The notes beneath the pieces are model-generated. The model saw only the letters and a list, made by a program, of their open reading frames with translations. It was not told the origin of the DNA and did not search any database. A stretch of 13,454 nt of DNA from an uncultured Mailhella sp. (GTDB lineage: Bacteria > Desulfobacterota > Desulfovibrionia > Desulfovibrionales > Desulfovibrionaceae), in NCBI GenBank assembly GCA_910579055.1, contig CAJTSU010000097.1, positions 1 to 13,454 of the forward strand, in the 5' to 3' direction. Shown here in pieces: positions 5,676 to 12,660 of this stretch (positions within the stretch are counted from its first letter, which is position 1; each line of letters opens with the position of its first letter). Position numbers and translations under genes: made by a program.

Positions 5676-6278
5676 ATGGACGCAAGGCTCAGATGCCCCT
5701 GGGCGGGAAATACCGCTCTTTATATAGACTATCATGACCATGAATGGGGACGGCCCGTGCATGATGACAAGAAACTTTTTGAAATGCTCATTCTTGAATG
5801 TATGCAGGCTGGTCTTTCGTGGATAACCATACTGAAAAAGAGGGAGGCATACAGGAAGGCTTTTGACGGTTTCGATCCTGAAAAAATGGCACACTATGGC
5901 GAGGCAAAAATCCGGCAGCTTATGGAAAATCAGGGTATAATACGAAACCGGCTGAAAATTCTTGCGGCTGTAAACAATGCCCGGATTTTCCTGAACAGTA
6001 TCGAAAAACACGGCAGTTTCAGTGATATGCTCTGGAACTATGTGGGTCATACCCCCATTATCGGACATTGGGAAAAAATGGATGATGTACCGGCAACAAC
6101 CCCTCTGTCCGACACAATAAGTAAGGATTTGAAAAAAATGGGCTTCAAGTTTATCGGTTCGACGACCATCTATGCCTTCATGCAAGCTGTCGGCATGGTC
6201 AATGACCATATAACAACATGTTTTGTTTATAAAGAAATGCAGTCCACCGCATCAGAAGAAATCAACCAGCCCATCTGA
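5676..6278 (+). CDS. tag: DNA-3-methyladenine glycosylase I
   Basis: Tag removes 3-methyladenine from alkylated DNA as the first step of base-excision repair. The 200-residue product matches E. coli Tag (187 aa) along its length: YHDHEWGRPVHDDKKLFEML, QAGLSWITILKKRE, GIIRNRLKI and KKMGFKFIGSTTIYAFMQA. The zinc ligands are conserved as C7, H20, H178 and C182, with the same spacing as C4/H17/H175/C179 of E. coli. The C-terminal 18 residues are a non-conserved tail. ATG 5676 has a GGGGAA Shine-Dalgarno. The gene is visibly richer in A and T than dnaJ or the genes that follow, which suggests acquisition by transfer. It converges on the GNAT gene; no clear terminator lies between them. Confidence 0.93.
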   Translation: MDARLRCPWAGNTALYIDYHDHEWGRPVHDDKKLFEMLILECMQAGLSWITILKKREAYRKAFDGFDPEKMAHYGEAKIRQLMENQGIIRNRLKILAAVNNARIFLNSIEKHGSFSDMLWNYVGHTPIIGHWEKMDDVPATTPLSDTISKDLKKMGFKFIGSTTIYAFMQAVGMVNDHITTCFVYKEMQSTASEEINQPI

Positions 6279-6344
6279 TCGCATAGTGATAAAGGCGTGA
6301 CGGGCATGGTTATGAATTTCCAGACAGCTCGTTCTTGCGGATAA

Positions 6345-6872
6345 TTAGCGCTGTTGTATCATGAGTTGCATGGCTATGCGGTTTTGCAATCCTGAGAGCT
6401 TTTCCTCTTCCAGTATGTTATTGAGAAAGGCTGGTTCCTTATCTTTGTCCAGTGCCGCAAATCCCAGTTTGGCATAAAACGGCTCGTTCCAGGGGATATG
6501 CCTGAATGTCGTCAGATAGAGAGCCGCCTTTTTTCTCAATCTCAAATGCTCAACAATATGGAGTATGAGTGCGGAGCCGATGCCTTTGCGCATATGTTCC
6601 GGATGCACATCTATTTGCGCCAGCAATGCGACATCTTCAACCAGCTGCACAAGCGCATGGCCGACAGGCCGCCCGTCTCCGGCGAGAGCTACCCAGAGCA
6701 AACCTTGCCGGACAGCCTCAAGCAACACGCTTTCCGGCACAGAATCCGAGCGCATGTGTTCAGGAAGGGAGCAGGGAGGAAAAATACCCGCCGCGGCAAT
6801 TTCGATTGCAGCCAGTAATGGAACATGGGCGGGTGTCGCCGGCTCAATAGTATATCCATGTGGTAATTGCAT
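6345..6872 (-). CDS. GNAT-family N-acetyltransferase
   Basis: This 175-residue cytoplasmic enzyme should transfer an acetyl group from acetyl-CoA to an amine. The acetyl-CoA loop is IDVHPEHMRKGIGSALI (residues 87-103, with the R-x-x-G-x-G/S pattern at R95-S100), preceded by the beta-4 strand VALLAQ. The later motif IPWNEPFYAKLGF (126-138) is typical of the family. The substrate cannot be told. ATG 6872 lacks an obvious Shine-Dalgarno, and 10-15 residues before TIEPATPAHVPLL would be enough for a normal N-terminus, so the start is uncertain by a few codons. It stands alone, facing tag. Confidence 0.87.
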   Translation of the reverse strand: MQLPHGYTIEPATPAHVPLLAAIEIAAAGIFPPCSLPEHMRSDSVPESVLLEAVRQGLLWVALAGDGRPVGHALVQLVEDVALLAQIDVHPEHMRKGIGSALILHIVEHLRLRKKAALYLTTFRHIPWNEPFYAKLGFAALDKDKEPAFLNNILEEEKLSGLQNRIAMQLMIQQR

Positions 6873-7000
6873 ATTCGTGGTTGGTATGTGGCGTTCAAGG
6901 CAAAGTCAATAACCCTGTCGCTACCGCTTCTTTCACCTTCTGACGGGACGATCGCCAGATGCTTTGGGTCAACCCCTGCGGGGCTTGTTGCCGGAGTGGC

Positions 7001-8053
7001 TTAAGAGCGCCCTGTGCGCCGCTCGCGTTCTTCTTGCAGAAACTTCCGCACCATGCCCTCAACAGCCTCCATGGCGATGCCGCGCATATCGGGGATATCC
7101 GTATCGGGCGTAACGCAATCGTCGTATTTTCCCAGCGTCCCCCAAACTGTGGCCGAGTACTGTGTGGTCACGGACAGCACTGGAACATCCAGGGCGGCGG
7201 CCACATGAGTAGGCCCGCTCGACCCCGCAACCATGGCACAACAGGTCTGCAAAAAAGCTCCGCTTTCCTGCAGCGTGCTTCCGGTGAAATAAGAAATGCG
7301 CGGATGCCTCACGTCAGAGAACCCCTGAAGCAGGGGGCGATCTGACGGCCCCGTCAGAATGACGATTTCCAGATCCTCTTCTGTCTCCAGCAGCCGCAGG
7401 GACAATGCCCGAAATTTTTCCAGCGGCCAGCGCTTCGTCACCTTCTTGATGTTGCCTACAAATATGGCCAGTCGCAATCGACCCGGTACAGAGGGAAAAC
7501 GTTGCCGCATGGCCAGAGTCAGAACCTCGGGCACTATAAAATCCATATGCGGGGAAGATGCCGGTATACCAATGGAATTAAGCTTTTCCAGCATCTCCAG
7601 TGTAACCTGCACACTGCCCGCGCCCTGAGGCAACCGCGTGTACGCGCCGCCGTATCCCCACCGCACACTGCCGTTACGCATGGGCGCGCCGCTGAAGCCT
7701 ATGCGCTCGGGCGTTTCCAGCAACATGCTCAAAAAGCCGGCACTGCGGGAATTGCTGTTAAACACCAGCGCGGCGTCGTAGCGTTCAGCACGCAGGCGTA
7801 GTACAAGCCCCGGCCAACTCAGAGGGCTTTTACGGTCAAAGATATGAATGTTATCAAGGTAGGGGTTGCCGTATATGGCCGGGACATTGTGGGCTGAAGC
7901 CAGCATGTCGAGCCGAACCTCGGGCAGAGCCTGCCGTATTGCCCGAATGCACGGGGTGGTCACCAGCATGTCGCCGATTCGATCTGTACGAACCAGAATC
8001 AGTTTCCGCCATCGGGAAATATCCGGCTCGCGGGGCAGAAGTTCCTGCGTCAT
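7001..8053 (-). CDS. Glycosyltransferase family 9 protein (heptosyltransferase-like)
   Basis: Family 9 enzymes such as WaaC and WaaF add heptose from ADP-heptose to the inner core of lipopolysaccharide on the cytoplasmic face of the inner membrane. The product has 350 residues. The N-terminal Rossmann half opens with KLILVRTDRIGDMLVTTP (the family's R-x-D-x-x-G-D signature). The C-terminal half has IKKVTKRWPLEKFRAL, EIVILTGPSD and VAGSSGPTHVAAALDVPVL, the nucleotide-sugar site. In that last motif the usual acidic residue before the TG/SG is a serine, so donor specificity may differ. I chose ATG 8053 because AAGGAG lies five bases upstream; the frame is open 37 codons further but that part is not family-like. 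No other LPS genes flank it. Confidence 0.88.
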   Translation of the reverse strand: MTQELLPREPDISRWRKLILVRTDRIGDMLVTTPCIRAIRQALPEVRLDMLASAHNVPAIYGNPYLDNIHIFDRKSPLSWPGLVLRLRAERYDAALVFNSNSRSAGFLSMLLETPERIGFSGAPMRNGSVRWGYGGAYTRLPQGAGSVQVTLEMLEKLNSIGIPASSPHMDFIVPEVLTLAMRQRFPSVPGRLRLAIFVGNIKKVTKRWPLEKFRALSLRLLETEEDLEIVILTGPSDRPLLQGFSDVRHPRISYFTGSTLQESGAFLQTCCAMVAGSSGPTHVAAALDVPVLSVTTQYSATVWGTLGKYDDCVTPDTDIPDMRGIAMEAVEGMVRKFLQEERERRTGRS

Positions 8054-8246
8054 GTCTACTCCTTCAGCTTCATGCGGGGCGAGTAATGAGAGATGCAGTA
8101 TATGTGGCCTTTCCCCCTGTGGCAATACTCTTGCGGACCTCCTGGACGAAGCTGAGGAATACACCGGCGCAATCCCCGGAACGCACGACTCGGATAAGTC
8201 TCCGCACCAAGGCCCAACGCATGACGCAGTCGTAGGTCTTCCCGGT

Positions 8247-8287
8247 TTGACAAGTCAGCCGCAACAGGGGAAAATCATCTTTTCCCC
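8247..8287 (+). promoter_or_regulatory. Promoter candidate with overlapping palindrome upstream of the EVE gene
   Basis: A perfect TTGACA (8247-8252) is followed after 17 bp by GAAAAT (8270-8275, four of six). The palindrome GGGGAAAA (8267-8274) / TTTTCCCC (8280-8287) overlaps the -10 box and the likely start point, as an operator would. It has no T-run, so it is a poor terminator. The rest of 8054-8344 shows no coding region I can support. Confidence 0.35.
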
Positions 8288-8344
8288 AGGAACAAAATAC
8301 AGGCCGACATACCCCATCGGACACAAACATGCTGTGAGGCTGCC

Positions 8345-8836
8345 ATGCGCTACTGGATATTCAAGAGCGAACCCGACTGCTTTTCCCTGGACGATCTTGC
8401 GAACTCCCCCAACCAGACCACCGCATGGGACGGAGTGCGCAACTACCAGGCCCGCAACTTCATGCGTGACGACATGAAGGCGGGGGATCGAGGCTTTTTC
8501 TACCACAGCGGCAAAAATCCCGAAATTGCCGGGCTCGTGGAAGTGGTCAGGGCGGGGTACCCCGATCACACCGCACAGGATCCGGACGCCAATCATTTCG
8601 ACCCTGCCGCCACACCGGAAAATCCGCGCTGGTACATGGTGGATGTGAAACTGGTCAAGCGTTTCAATCCTCCTGTTTCCCGCATGCTGTTGCGCCGTCA
8701 GTCCGCGCTTTCAGGCATGGAACTGCTGAAGCCGGGTTCCAGGTTATCTGTACTGCCCTGCGAAAAAGATGCGTTTGAATACATTGAACACATGGCGGAA
8801 GAGCTTGCGAACGCTTCCGGCAACACCGCCGTTTGA
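8345..8836 (+). CDS. EVE-domain protein (Thyn1-like)
   Basis: EVE domains are relatives of the PUA and YTH folds and bind modified bases in nucleic acid; bacterial members of this type have no settled physiological role. The 163-residue product is a single EVE domain: YWIFKSEPDCFSLDDL at the N-terminus, then WDGVRNYQARNFMRD (residues 28-42, the aromatic base-binding region), GDRGFFYHSG, EVVRAGYPDHTAQD and PRWYMVDVKLV. The length is usual for the family. ATG 8345 has a GAGG about five bases upstream. The restriction or modification genes that often accompany EVE domains are not seen here, so a housekeeping role is at least as likely as defence. Confidence 0.9.
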   Translation: MRYWIFKSEPDCFSLDDLANSPNQTTAWDGVRNYQARNFMRDDMKAGDRGFFYHSGKNPEIAGLVEVVRAGYPDHTAQDPDANHFDPAATPENPRWYMVDVKLVKRFNPPVSRMLLRRQSALSGMELLKPGSRLSVLPCEKDAFEYIEHMAEELANASGNTAV

Positions 8837-8895
8837 TACTACACTTCCTCACCATGGAGGGCGGAAATGGAACCGCACCCAGGAAGAGCTGATCA

Positions 8896-9807
8896 GTGTA
8901 TATCGCGTCGGCACTATTTTTGCTAAGGTGCATTAGCCCTACAGGTATCCTGCTCTGGGAGCAGGGCAGTACCTTTGACGGCTATACCCTGGTTGCGCCC
9001 CTACTATTCCACATCCATGTATCTCGTGGACATGGATGGCAATGTGGTGCATACTTGGAAGCACACCGATCCCCCCGGGTTACACGCGGTGCTGCTTCCC
9101 GACGGCAGCCTGCTACGCCCCATGCGTCTCGGCTCCAAGGCAAAAGCCCGCGTAGGCGGCCCCTCGGGGGGCTTCCAGATTATCGACTGGAACGGCAAGG
9201 TGCTACGCGAGTTCATCCTCAACGAGCCTGACCGCATCACCCCACCTTCCTCCCCAACGGCAACATTCAGGTGCACGATAATGGCTGGATGCGCCCCACA
9301 GGCAACTATTCCCGCGTTGTGGAAATCGACCCGCTGACGGACAGGGAAGTATGGGAATTCAAGGCCGAACGCCCGCTGAACTATGCCTCCGCCTACCAGA
9401 GCGGCGCACAGCGGCTGCCCAACGGCAATACGCTGGTCACGTCCGCCACGGCAGGACACATCTTTGAAGTAACGGGCGGCCCTGTTCCCCGTGTCGTATG
9501 GGAATTTGTGGCTCCTTGGATGAAAGACGACGGTGCAAGCCCGTATCTTTCCGACCATCAGGCCAATTCCTGGAACTTCTGGGTAGCGGACGGGCATATG
9601 GCCAACGCCGTGCATCGCGCCGCGCGTTACGGCAAGGATTATCCCGGTCTTAAGGGCAAGAAGCTGGAGCCTGTATACTTCGCGCCCGGGATGCCCAAGC
9701 CCTTTACAGTGGAACCGTGGAAATCCATGGCCGAAGAGTACAGCACTGTCATGAAGGCGCGTGCGGCAAAGGCCGACGCCAGAAAAACTCAAGTGCGCCA
9801 GTGGTGA
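8896..9807 (+). pseudogene. Aryl-sulfate sulfotransferase family gene, frameshifted twice
   Basis: Enzymes of this family are periplasmic and move sulfate from one phenolic ester to another phenol without PAPS. Coding similarity runs through three frames. GTG 8896 (AGGAAGAG upstream) reads SPTGILLWEQGSTFDGYTL in frame 1. Near the four-C run at 8998-9001 the sense moves to frame 2 (MYLVDMDGNVVHTWKH, GGFQIIDWNGKVLREFI). Around 9236-9245 it returns to frame 1 (FLPNGNIQVHDNGW, SGAQRLPNGNTLVTSATAG, IFEVTGG) up to the TGA at 9805-9807. This fits one inserted C and one lost base, about 300 residues in all. The repeated D/N-G-N-x-V/L blades and SGAQRLPNGNTL are typical of the beta-propeller. The N-terminus lacks a proper signal peptide and the length is short for the family. 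A sequencing error at the C-runs is possible. Confidence 0.8.
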
Positions 9808-9877
9808 CCCCCGCCTCTACGCGGCGTGGAGCGTCTCTCCCGGCTCCGGCACGCGATAGCGACGACCACTGACGCAC

Positions 9878-9909
9878 GCGGTCCGGCATCTGGCAGGGTG
9901 CCGGACCGC
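9878..9909. terminator. Strong hairpin after the sulfotransferase pseudogene
   Basis: GCGGTCCGGCA (9878-9888) and TGCCGGACCGC (9899-9909) form a perfect 11-bp GC-rich stem with a 10-base loop, 70 bp beyond the pseudogene stop. No T-run follows on either strand, so a terminator role is likely but not proven. Confidence 0.45.
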
Positions 9910-10150
9910 CTTCCAGTGTAGTCTGACGCGACTACTCCTCTGTCACAACGGAGTCTTGCTTCGCTCAACTCCGCAAGCAGCCTGAAACTGTACACGCCGG
10001 GGCGCGATGTTCCGGCACACAAATTTCATGCCTCCGTCGAGACGTGGTACGGTCTACGCTTGTACGTTTTGTCCCCCAATTATGACATTATAATCAAGGA
10101 AGGGGGCAAGGCGAGACTCATCTCCGCGCGCCTTGTGCGGCGTCGCGGCG

Positions 10151-10201
10151 GAGCCTCGCTCCGCTCGACTCCGAGAGCATTTCAATGACAAAATGCTCTA
10201 A
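10151..10201. repeat. 51-bp dispersed repeat, copy 2
   Basis: It matches 19-69 in direct orientation. Here the terminal hairpin is better preserved: AGAGCATTT (10174-10182) with AAATGCTCT (10191-10199), loop of 8 bases. It lies 28 bp downstream of the cbrA-like stop codon and could serve as its transcript end, although no T-run follows. Confidence 0.75.
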
Positions 10202-10229
10202 TAGCGCCGATACGAAATATTACAGAGCG

Positions 10230-11291
10230 CTAGGAAATGCTCCTGACCCCGCTTGCCATGACCAGCCTGCGCAGGGGAGGAGAAAAAATGAACGGACTCT
10301 TTGCAAGCTTTGCCAGCAGCCGGAGGCGGAGCGGCAACGTCTTCCGAAAATACGCCCGGTTTGGCTCCGGATCGAGGGCATTTAATACTTCCGCCAGGCT
10401 TCCGGCGCTCTCAAGCGCATAGCTTATTCCCTCCAGCGAACTGGGGCTGACAAGGCCGGCAGCCTCCCCGACGAGAAAGGCTCCGTCTCCGCCGCAACAA
10501 ATGGCCGCCGGGCTTGCCGGGCGCAACACCGCACAGGCTTCCGTCCGGGTCGGATTATCCAGCATAAAGCCTCGCTTGCCCATTTTGCATTTCAGTTCGT
10601 CAAAACGCTGCCGGGCATACCGGGGCGCGAACGCGCCGCCGAAAATGAAAGAACCGTTCTTGGTCAGGCCCCAGGCGTAGCAGTCCGTGACGTGGGCATC
10701 AAATATACAGGAATAGAACGGATGCGGATGCCGGTCTTCAAACCATTGCTGGATGGCGGTATACGTTCTGATACGCACATGAGGAAAAAGCGTCTTTCTG
10801 ACAATGGACAGGGCTCCGTCCGCACCGACAACATATGTCGCCGTAGTTTCTTTTTCCTGATCGTTTTCGCGCCATCTGACGCAGTATCCCGCCGGAGTCC
10901 GCAAAACCGAAGTACAGTGTGCGCCTTTTCGGATATCAACATGAGGCGGGATCAGAGAAATCAGCCAAAGGTCAAAGGCATGTCTGTCCATGTTAATATA
11001 ATAGCGCTGATAGTCGCGCACCATTCCCGCAGATACGTCAGCGGACAGGTCAAGGGTGCGCACGGAAAAAATCTGAGGATCGACCAGAAGCTTTACCGGT
11101 AAAGAGAGCGCAAAACGGGCCATGGCCTTCTGCGCATCAGGAGCAAGCAGGCCGCCGCACGGCTTGCAAAAGCCGCCCTCTCCTCCCTTTTTGTCCAGCG
11201 CCAGAACGGAAAAACGCGGAGAAAGCAGACGCGCCAGCGTCGCTCCCGCCGGGCCAAGCCCAATCAGGATAATGTCATAATGTCCGATCAT
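10230..11291 (-). CDS. cbrA: CbrA-like FAD-dependent oxidoreductase (geranylgeranyl reductase family)
   Basis: The 353-residue product resembles E. coli CbrA (354 aa), a flavoprotein of the geranylgeranyl reductase family linked to colicin M resistance; its reaction is not established. The N-terminal FAD-binding motif is DIILIGLGPAGATLARLL (G11, G13, G16). The family hallmark CKPCGGLLAPDAQ follows at about 42-54, then PQIFSVRTLDL, YYINMDRHAFDLWLISLIP, VVGADGALSIVRK (second FAD motif), AIQQWFEDRHPHPFYSCIF and FLVGEAAGLVSPSSLEGISY (third FAD motif). CbrA is proposed to act on a polyprenyl or lipid substrate; that is inference. I took ATG 11291 because the family begins right before YDIILIG; an in-frame TTG at 11327 would add 12 residues. 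No clear Shine-Dalgarno is visible. It appears to stand alone. Confidence 0.85.
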   Translation of the reverse strand: MIGHYDIILIGLGPAGATLARLLSPRFSVLALDKKGGEGGFCKPCGGLLAPDAQKAMARFALSLPVKLLVDPQIFSVRTLDLSADVSAGMVRDYQRYYINMDRHAFDLWLISLIPPHVDIRKGAHCTSVLRTPAGYCVRWRENDQEKETTATYVVGADGALSIVRKTLFPHVRIRTYTAIQQWFEDRHPHPFYSCIFDAHVTDCYAWGLTKNGSFIFGGAFAPRYARQRFDELKCKMGKRGFMLDNPTRTEACAVLRPASPAAICCGGDGAFLVGEAAGLVSPSSLEGISYALESAGSLAEVLNALDPEPNRAYFRKTLPLRLRLLAKLAKSPFIFSPPLRRLVMASGVRSIS

Positions 11292-11430
11292 ACGCGCAGC
11301 AGCCTCAGCGGCCCGGATTTGGCGCAATGTCTTTCAGAAAACGCTGATTTATTCCGAGAATACATCAGCTCCATGCCCAAAGAGGCAAAAAACTCTTGGG
11401 GCAATGCACGCCAACTCGCCCAGTTATCAG

Positions 11431-12129
11431 TTACCCGCAGCATTTGCCGTCCAGACCGCAGGCCGCGCCTTCGGCAAAACCTTCCCGTTCACCGGCAAGC
11501 GCCGCATCCAGCCTGGCCCGCACCGTTTCATACGGCGCATAACCGCGCGTCAGAAGCTCACGCCCGCCGTCTTTTTCCAGGTACAACGCAGGATACAGGC
11601 GGAACTCGCCCATGATATCCGCAGCCTCGACAGCTTCCCGCTCCGCGCGTTCCCGCACGGCCCGATCGGCACAGGCCGCATCAAATACAACAGGGTCCAC
11701 GCCCCAGCGTAACGCAATATCACGCTGAACCGCCGGGTCGAGCACATCACGCCCCTCGCCGTAAAAAGCACGCTGGAATGCTTCCAGTTGATCAACATCA
11801 TGCCCCGGAGCAAGAGTTTTCAGCGCAGCCAGCGCAAGGCCTATCTCCGGGGAACACATGCGCCAGTCCGGCCCCCCGGAACCCGCTCCGTCCAAGATAC
11901 CCAGAAACGTATCCACGGGCTGCCCGGTAGTCGCTTCCAGGCGGGCGAAAAACTCCCGGATCGAGGGGTGTTCTTCCTTCATTTCGGAAAGAGTCAACGG
12001 CTCATCCATGAGATCGCCACCCAGCACCCGAACAGGAAGATCCGGACATTCAGCGAGAATACGCCGCATGACCGAACCAAAACCGTAACACCAGGGACAG
12101 AAGACGTCAGAAAGGTAAAGGAGGTTCAT
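11431..12129 (-). CDS. FrnE-like DsbA-family oxidoreductase
   Basis: Members of this family are thioredoxin-fold proteins with a redox-active CxxC, usually cytoplasmic and linked to oxidative stress. The 232-residue product starts MNLLYLSDVFCPWCYGFGSV with CPWC at 11-14 and no signal peptide. The helical insert carries PEIGLALAALKTL and FQRAFYGEGRDVLDP, and the cis-proline loop is seen in FRLYPALYL. It ends with three extra cysteines (ACGLDGKCCG), which may form a second redox pair. ATG 12129 is set by AAGGAAA five bases upstream; the frame runs open to 12369, but that stretch is palindromic intergenic DNA. The leader forms one copy of an inverted duplication (see 12125-12174). Confidence 0.88.
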   Translation of the reverse strand: MNLLYLSDVFCPWCYGFGSVMRRILAECPDLPVRVLGGDLMDEPLTLSEMKEEHPSIREFFARLEATTGQPVDTFLGILDGAGSGGPDWRMCSPEIGLALAALKTLAPGHDVDQLEAFQRAFYGEGRDVLDPAVQRDIALRWGVDPVVFDAACADRAVRERAEREAVEAADIMGEFRLYPALYLEKDGGRELLTRGYAPYETVRARLDAALAGEREGFAEGAACGLDGKCCG

Positions 12130-12174
12130 CAAAATTTCCTTTACGGTTGAAACTTCCCCCCTTTCAGGGGGAAG
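12125..12174 (-). repeat. Leader of frnE-like gene, one arm of an inverted duplication
   Basis: On the minus strand this reads hairpin (CTTCCCCC/GGGGGAAG, 12153-12160 and 12167-12174), then AAAGGAAATTTTGATGAA with the frnE-like start codon. The same order, with most bases conserved, is found on the plus strand at 12337-12386. The Shine-Dalgarno and start codon of the real gene are thus inside a repeat. Confidence 0.6.
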
Positions 12175-12219
12175 AGGAGATTGACATAGCGAAGAAGCCA
12201 ATGTTTCAATCCACAGTCG

Positions 12220-12290
12220 CCCCATCCGGCGACTGACTCCGCAGCCGACGGATGGGGGTCGTGCGGATTGCCCCTCCATGAAGGGAGGGG
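12220..12290. repeat. Two further palindromes in the frnE-tpx spacer
   Basis: CCCCATCCG (12220-12228) pairs with CGGATGGGG (12249-12257), and CCCCTCC (12271-12277) pairs with GGAGGGG (12284-12290). With the hairpins at 12153-12174 and 12340-12353 this makes four palindromes in about 200 bp, like clustered REP/BIME-type intergenic repeats. No gene is supported in 12130-12660. Confidence 0.55.
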
Positions 12291-12336
12291 GTACGGAAAA
12301 GGATTTCATCGGCTTCGCCGTCTTGTCAACTACTCG

Positions 12337-12386
12337 TTTCCCCCTCAAGGGGGAGCTCTCAAACCACAAAGGAATTTTTGATGAAA
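12337..12386 (+). repeat. Second arm of the inverted leader duplication, with a 9-codon frame
   Basis: TTTCCCCCT, CAA, GGGGG (12337-12353), then CACAAAGGAATTTTTGATG, copies the frnE-like leader in the opposite orientation. It leads only to a 9-codon frame (ATG 12381, TGA 12408-12410). GATGAAATCCTTTT (12380-12393) also recurs inverted at 12297-12310 as a perfect 14-bp match. Confidence 0.6.
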
Positions 12387-12404
12387 TCCTTTTGCTCCGC
12401 TATA

Positions 12405-12429
12405 GTGTGATACGGTTCTACAACAGGGC
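12405..12429. repeat. Remnant of the element end (terminal repeat)
   Basis: ACGGTTCTACAACAG followed by GGC (12412-12429) matches the right end of repeat element copy A (3621-3638) at 17 of 18 positions. No partner arm is seen nearby, so this looks like a lone, decayed end. Confidence 0.5.
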
Positions 12430-12458
12430 CAATGTCCGGTTGTACTATCCGATACGAA

Positions 12459-12504
12459 GAAAAAATAAAAGCCTGCCGCTCCGGAACAGGTCGGAGCGAC
12501 AGGC
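12459..12504 (-). terminator. Intrinsic terminator of the tpx transcript
   Basis: On the minus strand a 13-bp stem (GCCTGTCGCTCCG with CGGAGCGGCAGGC, one U-G pair, 8-base loop) is followed at once by TTTTATTTTTTC (12470-12459). It is a textbook terminator for transcription from the tpx side, 157 nt beyond the tpx stop. Confidence 0.88.
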
Positions 12505-12660
12505 CGAACCCCCTCTGGAAAAGTAAAAGAGGTCAGCGCCTTGTAACATTAGAATACGAAGTATCTTCCAGACTGATGACAAGCCCCGCTTTGCGGAGTT
12601 TGCCCCGGCTGAGCCGCGGCCTGCCCGCAATCCCGAAGTATCTGTTCCTGTTGCACGATA
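12505..12660 (-). other. Long 3' untranslated region of tpx or a small RNA
   Basis: Between the tpx stop and its terminator lie 156 nt with no reading frame I can support. On the minus strand AGATACTTCG occurs twice, 77 bp apart (12643-12634 and 12566-12557), and two small hairpins are present: the palindrome CGGCTGAGCCG (12606-12616) and CCGCTTTGCGG nearby. A TTGTCA box with a poor -10 at 17-20 bp lies near 12580. A 3'-UTR-derived or independent small RNA is possible but unproven. Confidence 0.3.

Larger units (their letters stand above)
9811..10229. other. Gene-free interval with hairpins and repeat
   Basis: No coding region is supported here. The interval holds a strong hairpin (9878-9909), a weaker one (CGGAGT 9949-9954 with ACTCCG 9968-9973), an AT-rich patch with TATAAT (10089-10094) but no matching -35 box, and the second copy of the 51-bp repeat. 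It separates the sulfotransferase pseudogene from the 3' end of the cbrA-like gene. Confidence 0.6.

Noticed and set aside
9004..9792. 262-codon minus-strand frame over the sulfotransferase pseudogene
   Set aside because: It is open and long, but the plus frames carry clear sulfotransferase motifs across both frameshifts; the minus frame is a GC-driven shadow.
10060..10094. Promoter with TATAAT at 10089
   Set aside because: The nearest -35-like box (TTGTAC, 10060) is 23 bp away and no gene follows on the plus strand.
11280..11615. Plus-strand frame starting in the cbrA-frnE spacer (SENADLFREYISSMPKEAK)
   Set aside because: The first 45 residues look protein-like, but the frame then runs antisense through the FrnE-like gene and overlaps the cbrA start. 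I know no match, so at most it is a gene scrap.
12130..12369. Longer N-terminus for the FrnE-like protein
   Set aside because: The extension is translation of palindromic repeats. The family N-terminus and the AAGGAAA site fix the start at 12129.
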